From the NCBI GenBank assembly GCA_900549405.1, contig URNZ01000007.1:1-64000 (forward strand): a DNA stretch of 64,000 nt. Direction: 5' to 3'. The notes under the pieces were generated by a model. The model was given only the letters and a program-made list of their open reading frames with translations, searched no databases and had not been told where the DNA came from. The position numbers and the translations under genes are program-made. Source of the DNA: an uncultured Eubacteriales bacterium. Its GTDB lineage: Bacteria > Bacillota > Clostridia > Oscillospirales > Oscillospiraceae. This document shows positions 1 to 7,316 of the stretch, piece after piece. Positions within the stretch are counted from its first letter, which is position 1; each line of letters opens with the position of its first letter.

Positions 1-75
1 GGTGGGAACAACAGGGCTCGAACCTGTGACCCCATGCTTGTAAGGCATGTGCTCTACCAGCTGAGCTATGCTCCC
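1..75 (-). tRNA. tRNA-Val (anticodon TAC)
   Basis: On the minus strand the sequence folds as a standard cloverleaf. The acceptor GGGAGCA pairs with TGTTCCC, a GCTCAGCTGGTAGAGC D-arm is present, and the anticodon stem CATGC/GCATG encloses the loop CTTACAA, giving anticodon TAC (Val). The T-arm contains GGTTCGAGCC. The 3' end reads ACC at base 1, so the last A of an encoded CCA would lie just outside the window. Confidence 0.95.
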
Positions 76-107
76 TTGAAGCGCCCCGCTCTTGCGACGG
101 CTTCGTT

Positions 108-136
108 AGTATACTAAACCCTGGGCCATTTGTCAA
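108..136 (-). promoter_or_regulatory. Promoter of tRNA-Val
   Basis: Read on the minus strand there is a perfect -35 TTGACA (131-136), a 17-base spacer and a -10 TATACT (108-113), placing the start of transcription about 25 bases upstream of the tRNA 5' end. This is a near-consensus sigma-A promoter, as expected for a stable RNA gene. Confidence 0.85.
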
Positions 137-218
137 CAGAAAATCCAAAAGTTTTTGAAAAAATTTTCGCCAGGGCCCGGCCAAAGGCTGGAAAGCCTTG
201 GGCCCCATGGCTTTGCGC

Positions 219-247
219 TTGACAATTTTTTTGCCCAGTGACATAAT
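219..247 (+). promoter_or_regulatory. Promoter of pfkA
   Basis: TTGACA (219-224), a 17-base spacer and CATAAT (242-247) form a strong sigma-A promoter about 105 bases upstream of the pfkA start. A GGCCAAAGGCT/AGCCTTGGGCC inverted repeat lies just upstream (about 179-204). Confidence 0.8.
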
Positions 248-356
248 TAGCCTGACCTTGGGCGGGGCCTTTCCCGCCGGAGGGCGAAAGATGAAAGCAA
301 GTATTTGATTCCTAAGCATACCTATTGCATAGCGCATAAAAGGAGGGCCTTTGAAC

Positions 357-1361
357 ATGGGCAACCAGGTGAAACGGATCGGCGTATTGACCAGCGGCGG
401 CGACGCCCCCGGCATGAACGCGGCGGTGCGGGCAGTGGTGCGCACGGCGGTGAACCGGGGCATTGAGTGCATCGGCATCCGCCGGGGCTGGAACGGTCTC
501 ATCAACCACGACTTTATCCGCATGGACAGCAACAGCGTCAGCCATATTATCGACAAGGGCGGCACCATGCTGTATACCGCCCGCAGCGAGGAGTTTATGA
601 CGCCGGAGGGCCGGGAGAAGGCCATCGCCACCTGCAAGCTGCTGGGGCTGGAGGGCATCGTGGCCATCGGCGGCGACGGCACCTTCCGGGGGGCCCTGGC
701 CCTGTCCCGCCAGCTGGCCGAGCAGGGGGAGACCCTTCAGGTGGTGGGCGTCCCCGCCACCATCGACAACGACATCGGCTGCTCCAACTATACCATCGGC
801 TTTGACACCGCCTGCAACACGGCCATCGAGTGTGTGGATAAGCTGCGGGACACCATGCAGTCCCACGAGCGCTGCTCGGTGGTGGAGGTCATGGGCCGCC
901 ACGCCGGTTATCTGGCCCTGTATGTGGGCATCTCCGTGGGTGCCACGGCGGTGCTCATCCCCGAGCGGCCCGTGGACTTTGACCGGGACGTGGTGGAGAA
1001 GATACGTCAGGCCCGCCTGTCCGGCACCACCCACTATATGGTGGTGGTGGCCGAGGGCGCGGGCAGCGCCGTGGACATCGGCAAGCGCATCCACGAGGAG
1101 CTGGGCATTGACCCCCGGGTCACCGTGCTGGGCCACATCCAGCGGGGCGGCTCCCCCTCCGCCCGGGACCGGGAGACCGCCAGCCGCATGGGCTATGAGG
1201 CGGTGCAGAGCCTGGCCGAGGGCCGGGGCAACCGCATCATCGGCACCCAGGAGGGCAAGGTGGTGGACCTGGACATGGAGGAGGCCCTGGCCATGACCAA
1301 GGTGTTCGACATGGAGCGCTACCGCGTGCTGGAGGCCACCACCACCGGCGCGGGGGACTGA
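357..1361 (+). CDS. pfkA: ATP-dependent 6-phosphofructokinase
   Basis: This enzyme phosphorylates fructose 6-phosphate to fructose 1,6-bisphosphate in glycolysis and acts in the cytosol. The 334-residue product has the N-terminal GVLTSGGDAPGMNA nucleotide loop, GGDGTFRGA, the catalytic TIDND segment, MGRHAGY and the C-terminal LGHIQRGGSPSARDR substrate motif. Glycine (not aspartate) in GGDG and alanine (not lysine) before TIDND point to ATP rather than pyrophosphate as phosphate donor. A TTG at 351 is also in frame, but AGGAGG at 341-346 is placed better for the ATG at 357. The gene stands alone between its own promoter and a bidirectional terminator. Confidence 0.95.
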   Translation: MGNQVKRIGVLTSGGDAPGMNAAVRAVVRTAVNRGIECIGIRRGWNGLINHDFIRMDSNSVSHIIDKGGTMLYTARSEEFMTPEGREKAIATCKLLGLEGIVAIGGDGTFRGALALSRQLAEQGETLQVVGVPATIDNDIGCSNYTIGFDTACNTAIECVDKLRDTMQSHERCSVVEVMGRHAGYLALYVGISVGATAVLIPERPVDFDRDVVEKIRQARLSGTTHYMVVVAEGAGSAVDIGKRIHEELGIDPRVTVLGHIQRGGSPSARDRETASRMGYEAVQSLAEGRGNRIIGTQEGKVVDLDMEEALAMTKVFDMERYRVLEATTTGAGD

Positions 1362-1383
1362 CCTAAGACTTACATCAAAACAG

Positions 1384-1432
1384 AAAACCAGCCGGAGAAG
1401 CGTGCAAGTGCGGTTCTTCGGCTGGTTTTTTG
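1384..1432. terminator. Bidirectional terminator between pfkA and hslO
   Basis: The stem AAAACCAGCCGGAGAA (1384-1399) pairs with TTCTTCGGCTGGTTTT (1414-1429). A T-run follows on the plus strand, and A-rich sequence lies on the other side. It serves two convergent genes. Confidence 0.85.
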
Positions 1433-1438
1433 TGTTTT

Positions 1439-2316
1439 TTACATCTCCGCCAGCAGCTCTTCCAGCTGCTCCTTGGAGTAGTGATAAATTTTATCGCAGA
1501 ACTGGCAGGTGAGGTCGGCCTGGCCCTGGTCCTGGATGAGGGAGGACAGCTCCTCCCGGCCCATGCTGATGAGGGCCCGGGTGACCCGGTCACGGGAGCA
1601 GTAGCACCGGTACTCCACCGGGTGCTTCTCCAGAATTTCCAGATCGAAGTCGCTGAGGACGGCCCGCAGCAGGCCTTCGCCGTCCAGTCCGCCCTCCAGG
1701 GCGTGGCTGACGGAGCCCACCCGGTGGACCCCCGCCTCGATCTTGTCGATGATGTCGTCGCTGGCCCCGGGCAGGAGCTGGATGATATAGCCCCCGGCGG
1801 AGGTGACGCTCTGGTCCGTGCCCACCAGCACCCCCAGGGCGCAGGCGGTGGGGATCTGTTCGCTCTCCACAAAGTACATGGCCAGGTCGTCGGCGATCTC
1901 CCCGGAGAACAGGCCGATGGAGCCCACATAGGGCTCCTTCAGGCCGATGTCTTTGATGACGGTGAGAGTGCCCGTGCTGCCCACGGCGGCCCCCACGTCC
2001 AGCTTGCCCTGGTGCTTTTCCATCAGCTCCACGTGGGGATTCTGCACATAGCCCCGCACGTTGCCCTCGTAGTCGGACACGGCCAGCACCGTGCCCAGGG
2101 GGCCGCCGCCCTTGATCTGGAGGGTGAGGGAGCCCTTCTGTTCCTTCAGCATGTCCCCCAGCATAGAGGCCCCCAGCAGGGTCCGGCCCAGGGCGGCGGT
2201 GGCCATGGGCAGCAGGGTGTGGATATTCCGGGCCCGCTCCACCAGGTCCCGGCCCGTGACAGCCACGGCCTTGACATAGCCGTCCGCCGTCATTGCTCTT
2301 ACGATTTCATCTGCCA
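1439..2316 (-). CDS. hslO: Hsp33 redox-regulated chaperone
   Basis: This is a cytosolic holdase activated by oxidative unfolding. The product is 292 residues, the usual Hsp33 length. The C-terminal zinc/redox switch is intact, with the CYC pair near residues 240-242 and the CQFC pair about 30 residues later, matching CxC-x(27-32)-CxxC. I place the start at the ATG at 2316 (MADEIVRAM). A longer reading to 2401 only extends into the upstream gene. The start overlaps the 3' end of the methyltransferase gene by 10 bases, suggesting translational coupling in a yerC-methyltransferase-hslO operon. Confidence 0.92.
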
Positions 2317-3083
2317 TTGATCTTTGACCTTTTGTCCTTTCTTGCCACAAAGAAGACGCGCTGCTCCCCCGGTCTGGGGGCGCGCATTTTTTTGTCGCCA
2401 TAAACTTTGATGCCCAGGAACCCGGCCTGGCGGAGGAAGCCGGTCAGCTCCTCCACGGTATAGGCCCGCTCCCGGTGAAGCTCCTCTCCCCGTTCCCACT
2501 GGCCGGACTCCTCGTCCAGGCGGAACAGATCCATGAAATAGGAGCAGATGCGGCTGCGCTTGGAATACTCCGCCCGCCACACGCAATAGGTGTCCTCCGT
2601 CTCGTCCAGAAAGACCTGGCCGTCCAGGGCGGAGAGCTTCTCCACCGTGTTCACGTCGAAGAGAAACAGCCCCCCGGGCAGGAGGAAGGTGTGGACCCGC
2701 TGAAAGGCCTGCTTCAGCTTTTTGGGGTCGGTGACATAGTTCACGCTGTCCAGGCAGCAGACGCAGGCATCGATGGTGCCGTACAGGTCCAGCTTCTCCA
2801 TGGGCTGACACAGGAAAATGGGAGGGATGACGTTCTCCCCCAGGTCCCGGTTCTTCTCCGCCGCCTCAGCGAGCATCTCCGGGGACAGGTCCACCCCGAT
2901 CATCTCATAGCCCCGCAGGGCCAGCTCCCGGGTGAGGGAGCCGGTGCCGCAGGCCAGATCTAAGATGGTCTTGCCCGGGATGCCCCGGCGGAAGTGGCGC
3001 TCGATGTAGTCGGCCCAGGCGGCATAGGCCACGTCATAGGTCAGCTCGTCATAGCAGCCGGCCAGAAATTCATAGCTGCTCAC
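2307..3083 (-). CDS. Class I SAM-dependent methyltransferase
   Basis: The product is a 258-residue methyltransferase-fold protein. Motif I (ILDLACGTGSL) lies at about residues 40-50, followed by the acidic end of beta-2 (GVDLSPEM), so SAM binding is well supported. The substrate is not evident. The chosen start is GTG at 3083, which overlaps the yerC-like stop in a GTGA arrangement and follows a GAAGGAAGAGGA stretch. The downstream overlap with hslO places it in the middle of a three-gene operon. It may be a small-molecule or tRNA/protein methylase. Confidence 0.85.
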   Translation of the reverse strand: MSSYEFLAGCYDELTYDVAYAAWADYIERHFRRGIPGKTILDLACGTGSLTRELALRGYEMIGVDLSPEMLAEAAEKNRDLGENVIPPIFLCQPMEKLDLYGTIDACVCCLDSVNYVTDPKKLKQAFQRVHTFLLPGGLFLFDVNTVEKLSALDGQVFLDETEDTYCVWRAEYSKRSRICSYFMDLFRLDEESGQWERGEELHRERAYTVEELTGFLRQAGFLGIKVYGDKKMRAPRPGEQRVFFVARKDKRSKINGR

Positions 3084-3385
3084 GATTCCTCTTCCTTCTC
3101 CCCCTTCAGCCGGGGGATGACGGTATGGTAGCCCTCCGCGCCGTAATGCAGGCAGCGGTTGACCCGGCTGATGGTGGCGCTGGAGGCGCCGGTGCGCTCC
3201 AGAATATCGCTGTAGATCAGCCCGTCGTCCAGCAGCATGGCGACCTCCATGCGCTGCTCCATGGCCTTCAGCTCCGACACCGTACACAGGTCCTGGAGGA
3301 AGTTGCGGCATTCCTCCTCGGTCTGCAACAGGATGATGGCACGGTAGAGGGTATCGCTGGCGGGCTTATCCAGAAATTTAGACAT
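3080..3385 (-). CDS. YerC/YecD family TrpR-related protein
   Basis: The product is 101 residues with the TrpR-like all-helical layout of the YerC/YecD family. An N-terminal helical part (TLYRAIILLQTEEECRNFL) is followed by the recognition helix-turn-helix DILERTGASSATISRVNRCL near residues 62-81. The family is annotated as DNA-binding but its regulon is poorly known. The start at 3385 follows AAGGAG with good spacing. It is the first gene of the operon and overlaps the methyltransferase by four bases, so it may regulate this operon. That role is inference. Confidence 0.85.
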   Translation of the reverse strand: MSKFLDKPASDTLYRAIILLQTEEECRNFLQDLCTVSELKAMEQRMEVAMLLDDGLIYSDILERTGASSATISRVNRCLHYGAEGYHTVIPRLKGEKEEES

Positions 3386-3534
3386 AAGGAAGCTCCTTTC
3401 TATCCACGACCTATGTGGTGATGGTTCTATTTTAATACGGTAAAATATGAAAGTAAACAGAAAATGCGAATTTTGCACAGAAAAAATAATTTAACATAGG
3501 ATGACACAAGAAAAACACCTGGGAGGGCGGGAAA

Positions 3535-4197
3535 ATGGCCAAAAAATGGAGAAAGGACCGGGAGGAACCCCGGCTTGTCTGGCGGGAGGCGGAGGAGACC
3601 TTGACGCTGGAGGGGGAAAATGTGCTCACCTTCCGCCTGATCTGGCCGCAGCTGGAGGGAGCGGGACTGGGGGGACGGTGGATCAGCCGGTACTATGCCC
3701 GTCTGGCGGAGGACTGGCGCAGGCGGTGGCGGCGGGAGGTCTATTGGAAGGCCTGCATTCAGCTGGCCCAGCGCCGGGCCGCCGCCCAGCCCTTCACCCC
3801 CTGGCAGGGCGAGCTGCGGGGGGAGGAGGTCCTGTGGCGGGACGGGGTGCTCAGCCTCCGCCTGACCGGCTGGGAGAGCCGGGGGGACGGCAAAGTGAAC
3901 CGGGTGCAGTGGGGGGATGTGTGGAAGGTGCGGGAGGGCGCGCCCTGTCCCCCGGAGGAGTGGCTGGGGAAACGCCGAGGCCGGAAAAAGCGCCTGGCCG
4001 ACCAGATCATCGCCCAGGGGGAGCAGCGCCAGAGCGCCGGGGCCTGGGTCCCAGACGGGGACTGGCGGGAAAAAGTACAGAAAAACCTCCCCTGGCGGGA
4101 CGCCTGCCTCACCGGGGAGGGGATCGAGCTGGCCTTCCCCCAGGGCGCCATAGCCCCCATGGCGGAGGGGAACCCCACGTTTGTGGTGAAGGGTTAG
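3535..4197 (+). CDS. DUF3298-like (RsiV C-terminal-like) protein
   Basis: The 220-residue product has no signal peptide or membrane segment. Its last 30 residues (ACLTGEGIELAF...PQGAIAPMAEG) resemble the end of DUF3298 domains of RsiV-type proteins, where an aromatic or acidic variant of the motif binds ligand such as lysozyme. The N-terminal part (LTFRLIWPQLEG...WISRYYARLAEDWRRRWRR) fits the domain's first strand and helix. RsiV proteins are membrane anti-sigma factors, but this one lacks the anchor and the anti-sigma part, so it may be a stand-alone cytosolic relative. The family match is by eye. It ends at a terminator shared with tRNA-Ser. Confidence 0.65.
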   Translation: MAKKWRKDREEPRLVWREAEETLTLEGENVLTFRLIWPQLEGAGLGGRWISRYYARLAEDWRRRWRREVYWKACIQLAQRRAAAQPFTPWQGELRGEEVLWRDGVLSLRLTGWESRGDGKVNRVQWGDVWKVREGAPCPPEEWLGKRRGRKKRLADQIIAQGEQRQSAGAWVPDGDWREKVQKNLPWRDACLTGEGIELAFPQGAIAPMAEGNPTFVVKG

Positions 4198-4202
4198 AGC
4201 AA

Positions 4203-4236
4203 CAAAAAAACACCACCCAGTGGGTGGTGTTTTTTT
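4203..4236. terminator. Bidirectional terminator
   Basis: A hairpin CACCACCCA/TGGGTGGTG is flanked by A-run and T-run. It ends the DUF3298-like gene on the plus strand and tRNA-Ser on the minus strand. Confidence 0.85.
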
Positions 4237-4237
4237 C

Positions 4238-4326
4238 TGGCGGAGTAGGAGGGATTCGAACCCTCGAGCCCGTGAAGGCTACACGATTTCCAATCGTGCT
4301 CGTTATGACCACTTCGATACTACTCC
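4238..4326 (-). tRNA. tRNA-Ser (anticodon GGA)
   Basis: On the minus strand the acceptor GGAGTAG pairs with CTACTCC. The anticodon stem CACGA/TCGTG encloses TTGGAAA, giving anticodon GGA. A long variable arm (TAGCCTTCACGGGCTC) typical of tRNA-Ser and GGTTCGAATCC in the T-arm are present. The CCA end is encoded at 4238-4240. Confidence 0.95.
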
Positions 4327-4383
4327 GTGTTCACACTTGAGAAAAAGTGTTTAATTGTGGTCGGCCTTGCGGCAACATCGATT

Positions 4384-4411
4384 ATTATACCAGCTTTTTT
4401 TCATTCGTCAA
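4384..4411 (-). promoter_or_regulatory. Promoter of tRNA-Ser
   Basis: On the minus strand TTGACG (4406-4411) and TATAAT (4384-4389) are separated by 16 bases, about 60 bases upstream of the tRNA-Ser 5' end. Confidence 0.75.
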
Positions 4412-4530
4412 GCCTTTTTTGAAAAAATCGAAAATAATTTTTTGCCGGGGAAAAACAGCGCAAAAAATAGCGCGATTGCCCTGAAATTTGCCGGGGGAAT
4501 GCCGATGAACATAGCAGAGACGGGAAAACG

Positions 4531-4540
4531 ATGCTATAAT
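4531..4540 (+). promoter_or_regulatory. Extended -10 promoter of the CARF/sigma-like/cas6 operon
   Basis: TGCTATAAT is a perfect -10 (4535-4540) with the TGn extension, about 42 bases upstream of the first gene. The -35 position (4512-4517, tagcag) is poor, so recognition would rely on the extended -10 or on an activator. Confidence 0.55.
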
Positions 4541-4581
4541 GCACAGTAAGAAATATCCCGCAGCCAGAAGGAGGAACCCCC

Positions 4582-5214
4582 ATGAAGAAGTTTTACACCA
4601 TTATTTCGCTCCAGCAGGACCTGGACGACGAGCGCTCGGCCTATTGCTATCAGGCGGTGGGCAACCCCAAGCTCCAGCTGGACCACAAGACCCGCTTTCC
4701 CATCATGACGGCCATGGAGGGCTATACCCAGCCGGGGGAGGAGATCGCCGTGATCGCCGTGGTCACCGACCTGGCGGCGGGGCACCGGAACCTGGAGCTG
4801 TTCCGCCGCGAGGTGGAGGAGCTGTGTCGGCGCAAGGGGCTTGTCTGCCCCGGGGTGCAGGTGGTCACGGTGCCGGAGGATGACCGGGTGGCCACCCACA
4901 CGGCCACGTTCCAGAAGCTGCTGAACTATGCCGCCGACGGGGACGAGCTGTTCTCCTGCATGACCTATGGCACCAAGCCCATGTCCACCGCCCTGATGAT
5001 GGCGGTGCAGTATGCCTATCGGGTGAAGAAGCAGACCACCATCTCCTGCATCGTCTATGGCCAGATCCAGCGCCCGGAGCGGGACAGGAGCACCTGGACG
5101 GGCCGGGTGTATGACATGACGGCCCTGGTGCAGCTGGACGAGATCGTGCGGATGCTGGCCGACCGGGGCGTGGAAGACCCCAAGGCGGTCATCGACAGCG
5201 TGCTGGCCTTGTAA
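4582..5214 (+). CDS. Stand-alone CARF-like protein in a CRISPR locus
   Basis: The 210-residue product reads as an alpha/beta protein with features of Csx1/Csm6-type CARF sensor domains. The loop TYGTKPMSTALMMAV (about residues 132-146) matches the ligand-binding T-x-G-T/F-K/R motif. Strand ISCIVYGQI follows, and then YDMTALVQLDEIVRML, which resembles the DLT-x-L-x-W end of these domains. No HEPN R-x(4-6)-H motif or other effector domain follows. CARF domains bind cyclic oligoadenylates made by Cas10, but no cas10 is in the window. It is the first gene of a three-gene unit (14 bases to the next gene). SD AGGAGG lies at 4568-4575. The fold is assigned by eye. Confidence 0.65.
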   Translation: MKKFYTIISLQQDLDDERSAYCYQAVGNPKLQLDHKTRFPIMTAMEGYTQPGEEIAVIAVVTDLAAGHRNLELFRREVEELCRRKGLVCPGVQVVTVPEDDRVATHTATFQKLLNYAADGDELFSCMTYGTKPMSTALMMAVQYAYRVKKQTTISCIVYGQIQRPERDRSTWTGRVYDMTALVQLDEIVRMLADRGVEDPKAVIDSVLAL

Positions 5215-5228
5215 GGGAGGACGGACCC

Positions 5229-6083
5229 ATGAAAAAGCAGTATGCCTGGGACCAGGTGGACCGGCTGGCGGAGGAGTGGTACGCCACCCCAGCCGGGGAG
5301 GAGCACGCGGCCATAAAGCAGAAGCTGCTGGAGGAGTTTCTGGGCCTGTCGTGCGATCTGCTCAGCGAGTCCATGATGGAGGGCCTGGGGGACTTTTGGG
5401 AGCAGGACTTCCAGCGCTTTGACCCCGCCCTGTCCCCCTTCTCCAAATTTTTGCTCAGCCGCCTGAAGCTGCGGGTGCGGGACGGGGTCCGGGAGGACCT
5501 GGGCCTGCGGCGGGTGAAGCGGGACGGGGAGACGGTCACGGAGGGGGCTTTCTCCCTGGACGACACCGGGGGGAAGGACGCAGATGATGACATGACCCGC
5601 GAGGTCCGGGACCCCAGGGCGGAGGAGGCCCTGGAGGAGCTCTTCCTGGACGAGCGGGCCTATGAGTGCCTGTCCCTGATGCTGGACCTGCCCAACAAGC
5701 TCCAGGGCAAGGCCAACAACCCGGATAAGATCAACTATTACCGCATGTTCTTCACCGACGGCGTGACCGACTATGTCCGCTCCAGCGGCGGCCAGGTGTT
5801 CTTCGCCCACGAGGCCGACCTGTTCCAGGCCGCCAAGCTGCCCTTCCTGGACTTTTTCCTGGACCGGGTCTGCCGGACCGTCCCCCGCCTGGCCAGCAGC
5901 GAGACCAGGCCCTATGGCCAGCTGGTGGAGGGCCGCCCGGACAAGCCCGTGGAGCAGCCCCTGCCCCAGGACGTGTACCGCAGCTATCTGGCCCGGGAGG
6001 AGGGGCGCAGGGCGGGCCTGTCCGCCATCTCCCAGCAGCGGACGGCCTATCGGGCCTTTTTAAAGAGGATGCTGCAATGCTGA
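5229..6083 (+). CDS. Sigma-70-like protein between CARF and Cas6 genes
   Basis: I do not recognise this 284-residue protein as a known Cas family. Residues 62-90 (FQRFDPALSP, FSKFLLSRLKLRVRD) resemble sigma region 2, where a YDP-G-FSxYL-IRxRxxD pattern is usual. FSLDD with following acidic residues (about 107-112) and DPRAEEALEELFLDERAYECL fit the linker into a later helical part. The C-terminal LSAISQQRTAYRAFLKRML could be a DNA-binding helix pair. No membrane segment is seen. It overlaps cas6 by 7 bases and follows the CARF-like gene by 14, so the three are co-translated. It could instead be an unrelated helical CRISPR accessory. Confidence 0.5.
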   Translation: MKKQYAWDQVDRLAEEWYATPAGEEHAAIKQKLLEEFLGLSCDLLSESMMEGLGDFWEQDFQRFDPALSPFSKFLLSRLKLRVRDGVREDLGLRRVKRDGETVTEGAFSLDDTGGKDADDDMTREVRDPRAEEALEELFLDERAYECLSLMLDLPNKLQGKANNPDKINYYRMFFTDGVTDYVRSSGGQVFFAHEADLFQAAKLPFLDFFLDRVCRTVPRLASSETRPYGQLVEGRPDKPVEQPLPQDVYRSYLAREEGRRAGLSAISQQRTAYRAFLKRMLQC

Positions 6084-6823
6084 CCCGCTATCAGTTGATC
6101 CTGGAGCCGGACCGGCCCTGTGCCATCGGCCCGGAGTGGGGCTATCGCCTGTATGCCGCCCTGCTCTCCCAGACGCCGGAGGGCTTTGGCGCGGCGCTGC
6201 ACCAGAACGCCGTCACCCCCCTGAGCCAGTTCGTCTGGGCGGAGAAGACCGGCGCCCTGCACTGGACGGTGAGCCTGCTGGGGGAGATCAGCGAGGAGAT
6301 CTTGTCCCCCCTGCTGGAGGGCGTCCCATCCCTGTATCTGGAGCGGGACCGGGTGGAGCTGCGCGTCACCGCCATCCGGTCAGACTGGGTCCACGACGTG
6401 GACGAGCTGTTCGCCCGGGCCGCCCGGCAGGAGGGCCGCCACGCCCTGCGCTTTCAGACCCCCACCGCCTTTAAGAGCCGGGGGCAGTATGTGAATCTGC
6501 CGACGACACGGCTCCTGATGCAGAGCCTGGTGCAGAAGTGGAACGGCAGCTTTTTGGACTGCCCCATCGAGGACGAGGACGGCCTGGGGGTGGAGACCCT
6601 GGCGGCGGGGCTGCGGTGGCGCGGCTTTCAGCTCAGGGACCAGAGCTATCGCCTGAAGGGCAGCGCCATCCCCGGTTTTGTGGGCCGGACGGTGGTGGAA
6701 AACCGCCTGTCCGGCTTCCACCGCCAGCTGGCCGACGCCCTGCTGCTCTTCTCCGGCTATTCCGGCGTGGGCATCAAGACCGCCCTGGGCATGGGCGGCG
6801 TGATCCACAGCGCCCAACCTTAA
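6077..6823 (+). CDS. cas6: CRISPR-associated endoribonuclease Cas6
   Basis: The 248-residue product processes CRISPR precursor RNA. The C-terminal glycine-rich loop (FSGYSGVGIKTALGMGGV, about 226-243) is diagnostic of Cas6 RAMP proteins. Two ferredoxin-like halves are plausible (1-105 and 120-248). A catalytic histidine is less clear: His-34 (ALHQNAV) lies where Cas6 enzymes often carry one. Its start overlaps the sigma-like gene. The adjacent array repeat has a stem followed by an 8-base handle, the form Cas6 cuts. No effector complex genes follow. A terminator ends the operon. Confidence 0.88.
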   Translation: MLTRYQLILEPDRPCAIGPEWGYRLYAALLSQTPEGFGAALHQNAVTPLSQFVWAEKTGALHWTVSLLGEISEEILSPLLEGVPSLYLERDRVELRVTAIRSDWVHDVDELFARAARQEGRHALRFQTPTAFKSRGQYVNLPTTRLLMQSLVQKWNGSFLDCPIEDEDGLGVETLAAGLRWRGFQLRDQSYRLKGSAIPGFVGRTVVENRLSGFHRQLADALLLFSGYSGVGIKTALGMGGVIHSAQP

Positions 6824-6836
6824 AATTCAACACGAC

Positions 6837-6881
6837 AAAAAAGCACGCTGTCCGCGTTTTGTACGGACAGCGTGCTTTTTT
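6837..6881. terminator. Bidirectional terminator between cas6 and the array
   Basis: The stem AAAAGCACGCTGTCCG pairs with CGGACAGCGTGCTTTT (6837-6854 with 6864-6881), with A-run and T-run on either side. It stops cas6 read-through on the plus strand and array transcription on the minus strand. Confidence 0.9.
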
Positions 6882-6921
6882 CGTGATGAGTTAGGAGTTA
6901 GGAGTGATGAGTGATGAGTTA
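6882..6921. repeat. TTAGGAG/GTGATGAG octamer repeat
   Basis: This is a short run of GTTAGGAG- and TGATGAG-type units. The same units recur at 44981-45071, 57013-57077 and 61893-61925, always in intergenic DNA. Confidence 0.75.
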
Positions 6922-6933
6922 AGAGCGCGCGCC

Positions 6934-6985
6934 ACTTGTCTCCCCCCGTGGGGGAGCTGTCACGGCGGAGCCGTGACTGAGAGGG
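6934..6985. repeat. Half copy of a palindromic intergenic repeat
   Basis: The sequence CTCCCCCCGTGGGGGAG followed by CACGGCGGAGCCGTG and ACTGAGAGGG closely matches the reverse complement of 63121-63172. Only the half ending in GAGAGGG is present, and it abuts the most degenerate CRISPR repeat. Confidence 0.75.
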
Positions 6986-7279
6986 CCGTCCCCGTAAGGG
7001 GCATAGGCTGCGTCCATCACCTTCGTGGATATCAAGCGCAGCTTGACGTTTCCGTCCCCGTAAGGGGTATAGATTGCATCCTGCAACCACTGCGTCAACC
7101 ACTACGGCATCGAGTTTTCGTCCCCGTGAGGGGTATGAGCTGCGTCCGCGCAGATGTTCTACAACCTCCTACTGGACAAGTTACCGTCCCCGTAAGGGGC
7201 ATAGACTGCATCTTGTGCTATATCTGTACGATAAGTACGGAAAAAAGTTTCCGTCCCCGTAAGGGGCATAGACTGCATC
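6982..7279 (-). CRISPR. Short CRISPR array, 5 repeats, transcribed leftwards
   Basis: There are five copies of a 33-base repeat at 7247-7279, 7180-7212, 7114-7146, 7048-7080 and 6982-7014, with spacers of 34, 33, 33 and 33 bases. On the minus strand the repeat has the stem CCCC-TTAC-GGGG followed by exactly eight bases, ACGGAAAC, the typical Cas6-generated 5' handle. The two rightmost repeats are nearly identical (handle ACGGTAAC in the second). The others carry substitutions, and the leftmost has lost its handle where a palindromic repeat abuts. Decay to the left and a promoter on the right agree that the leader is at the right end. Confidence 0.9.
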
Positions 7280-7316
7280 GGCAAAACTGCACAAAGATCA
7301 GCCAGCCGATGGGATG

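Noticed and set aside
6982..7279. Array read on the plus strand as a continuation of the cas6 operon
   Set aside because: In that direction the repeat does not end in a GAAAC-type handle, a bidirectional terminator lies between cas6 and the array, and the only good promoter points leftwards from 7345.
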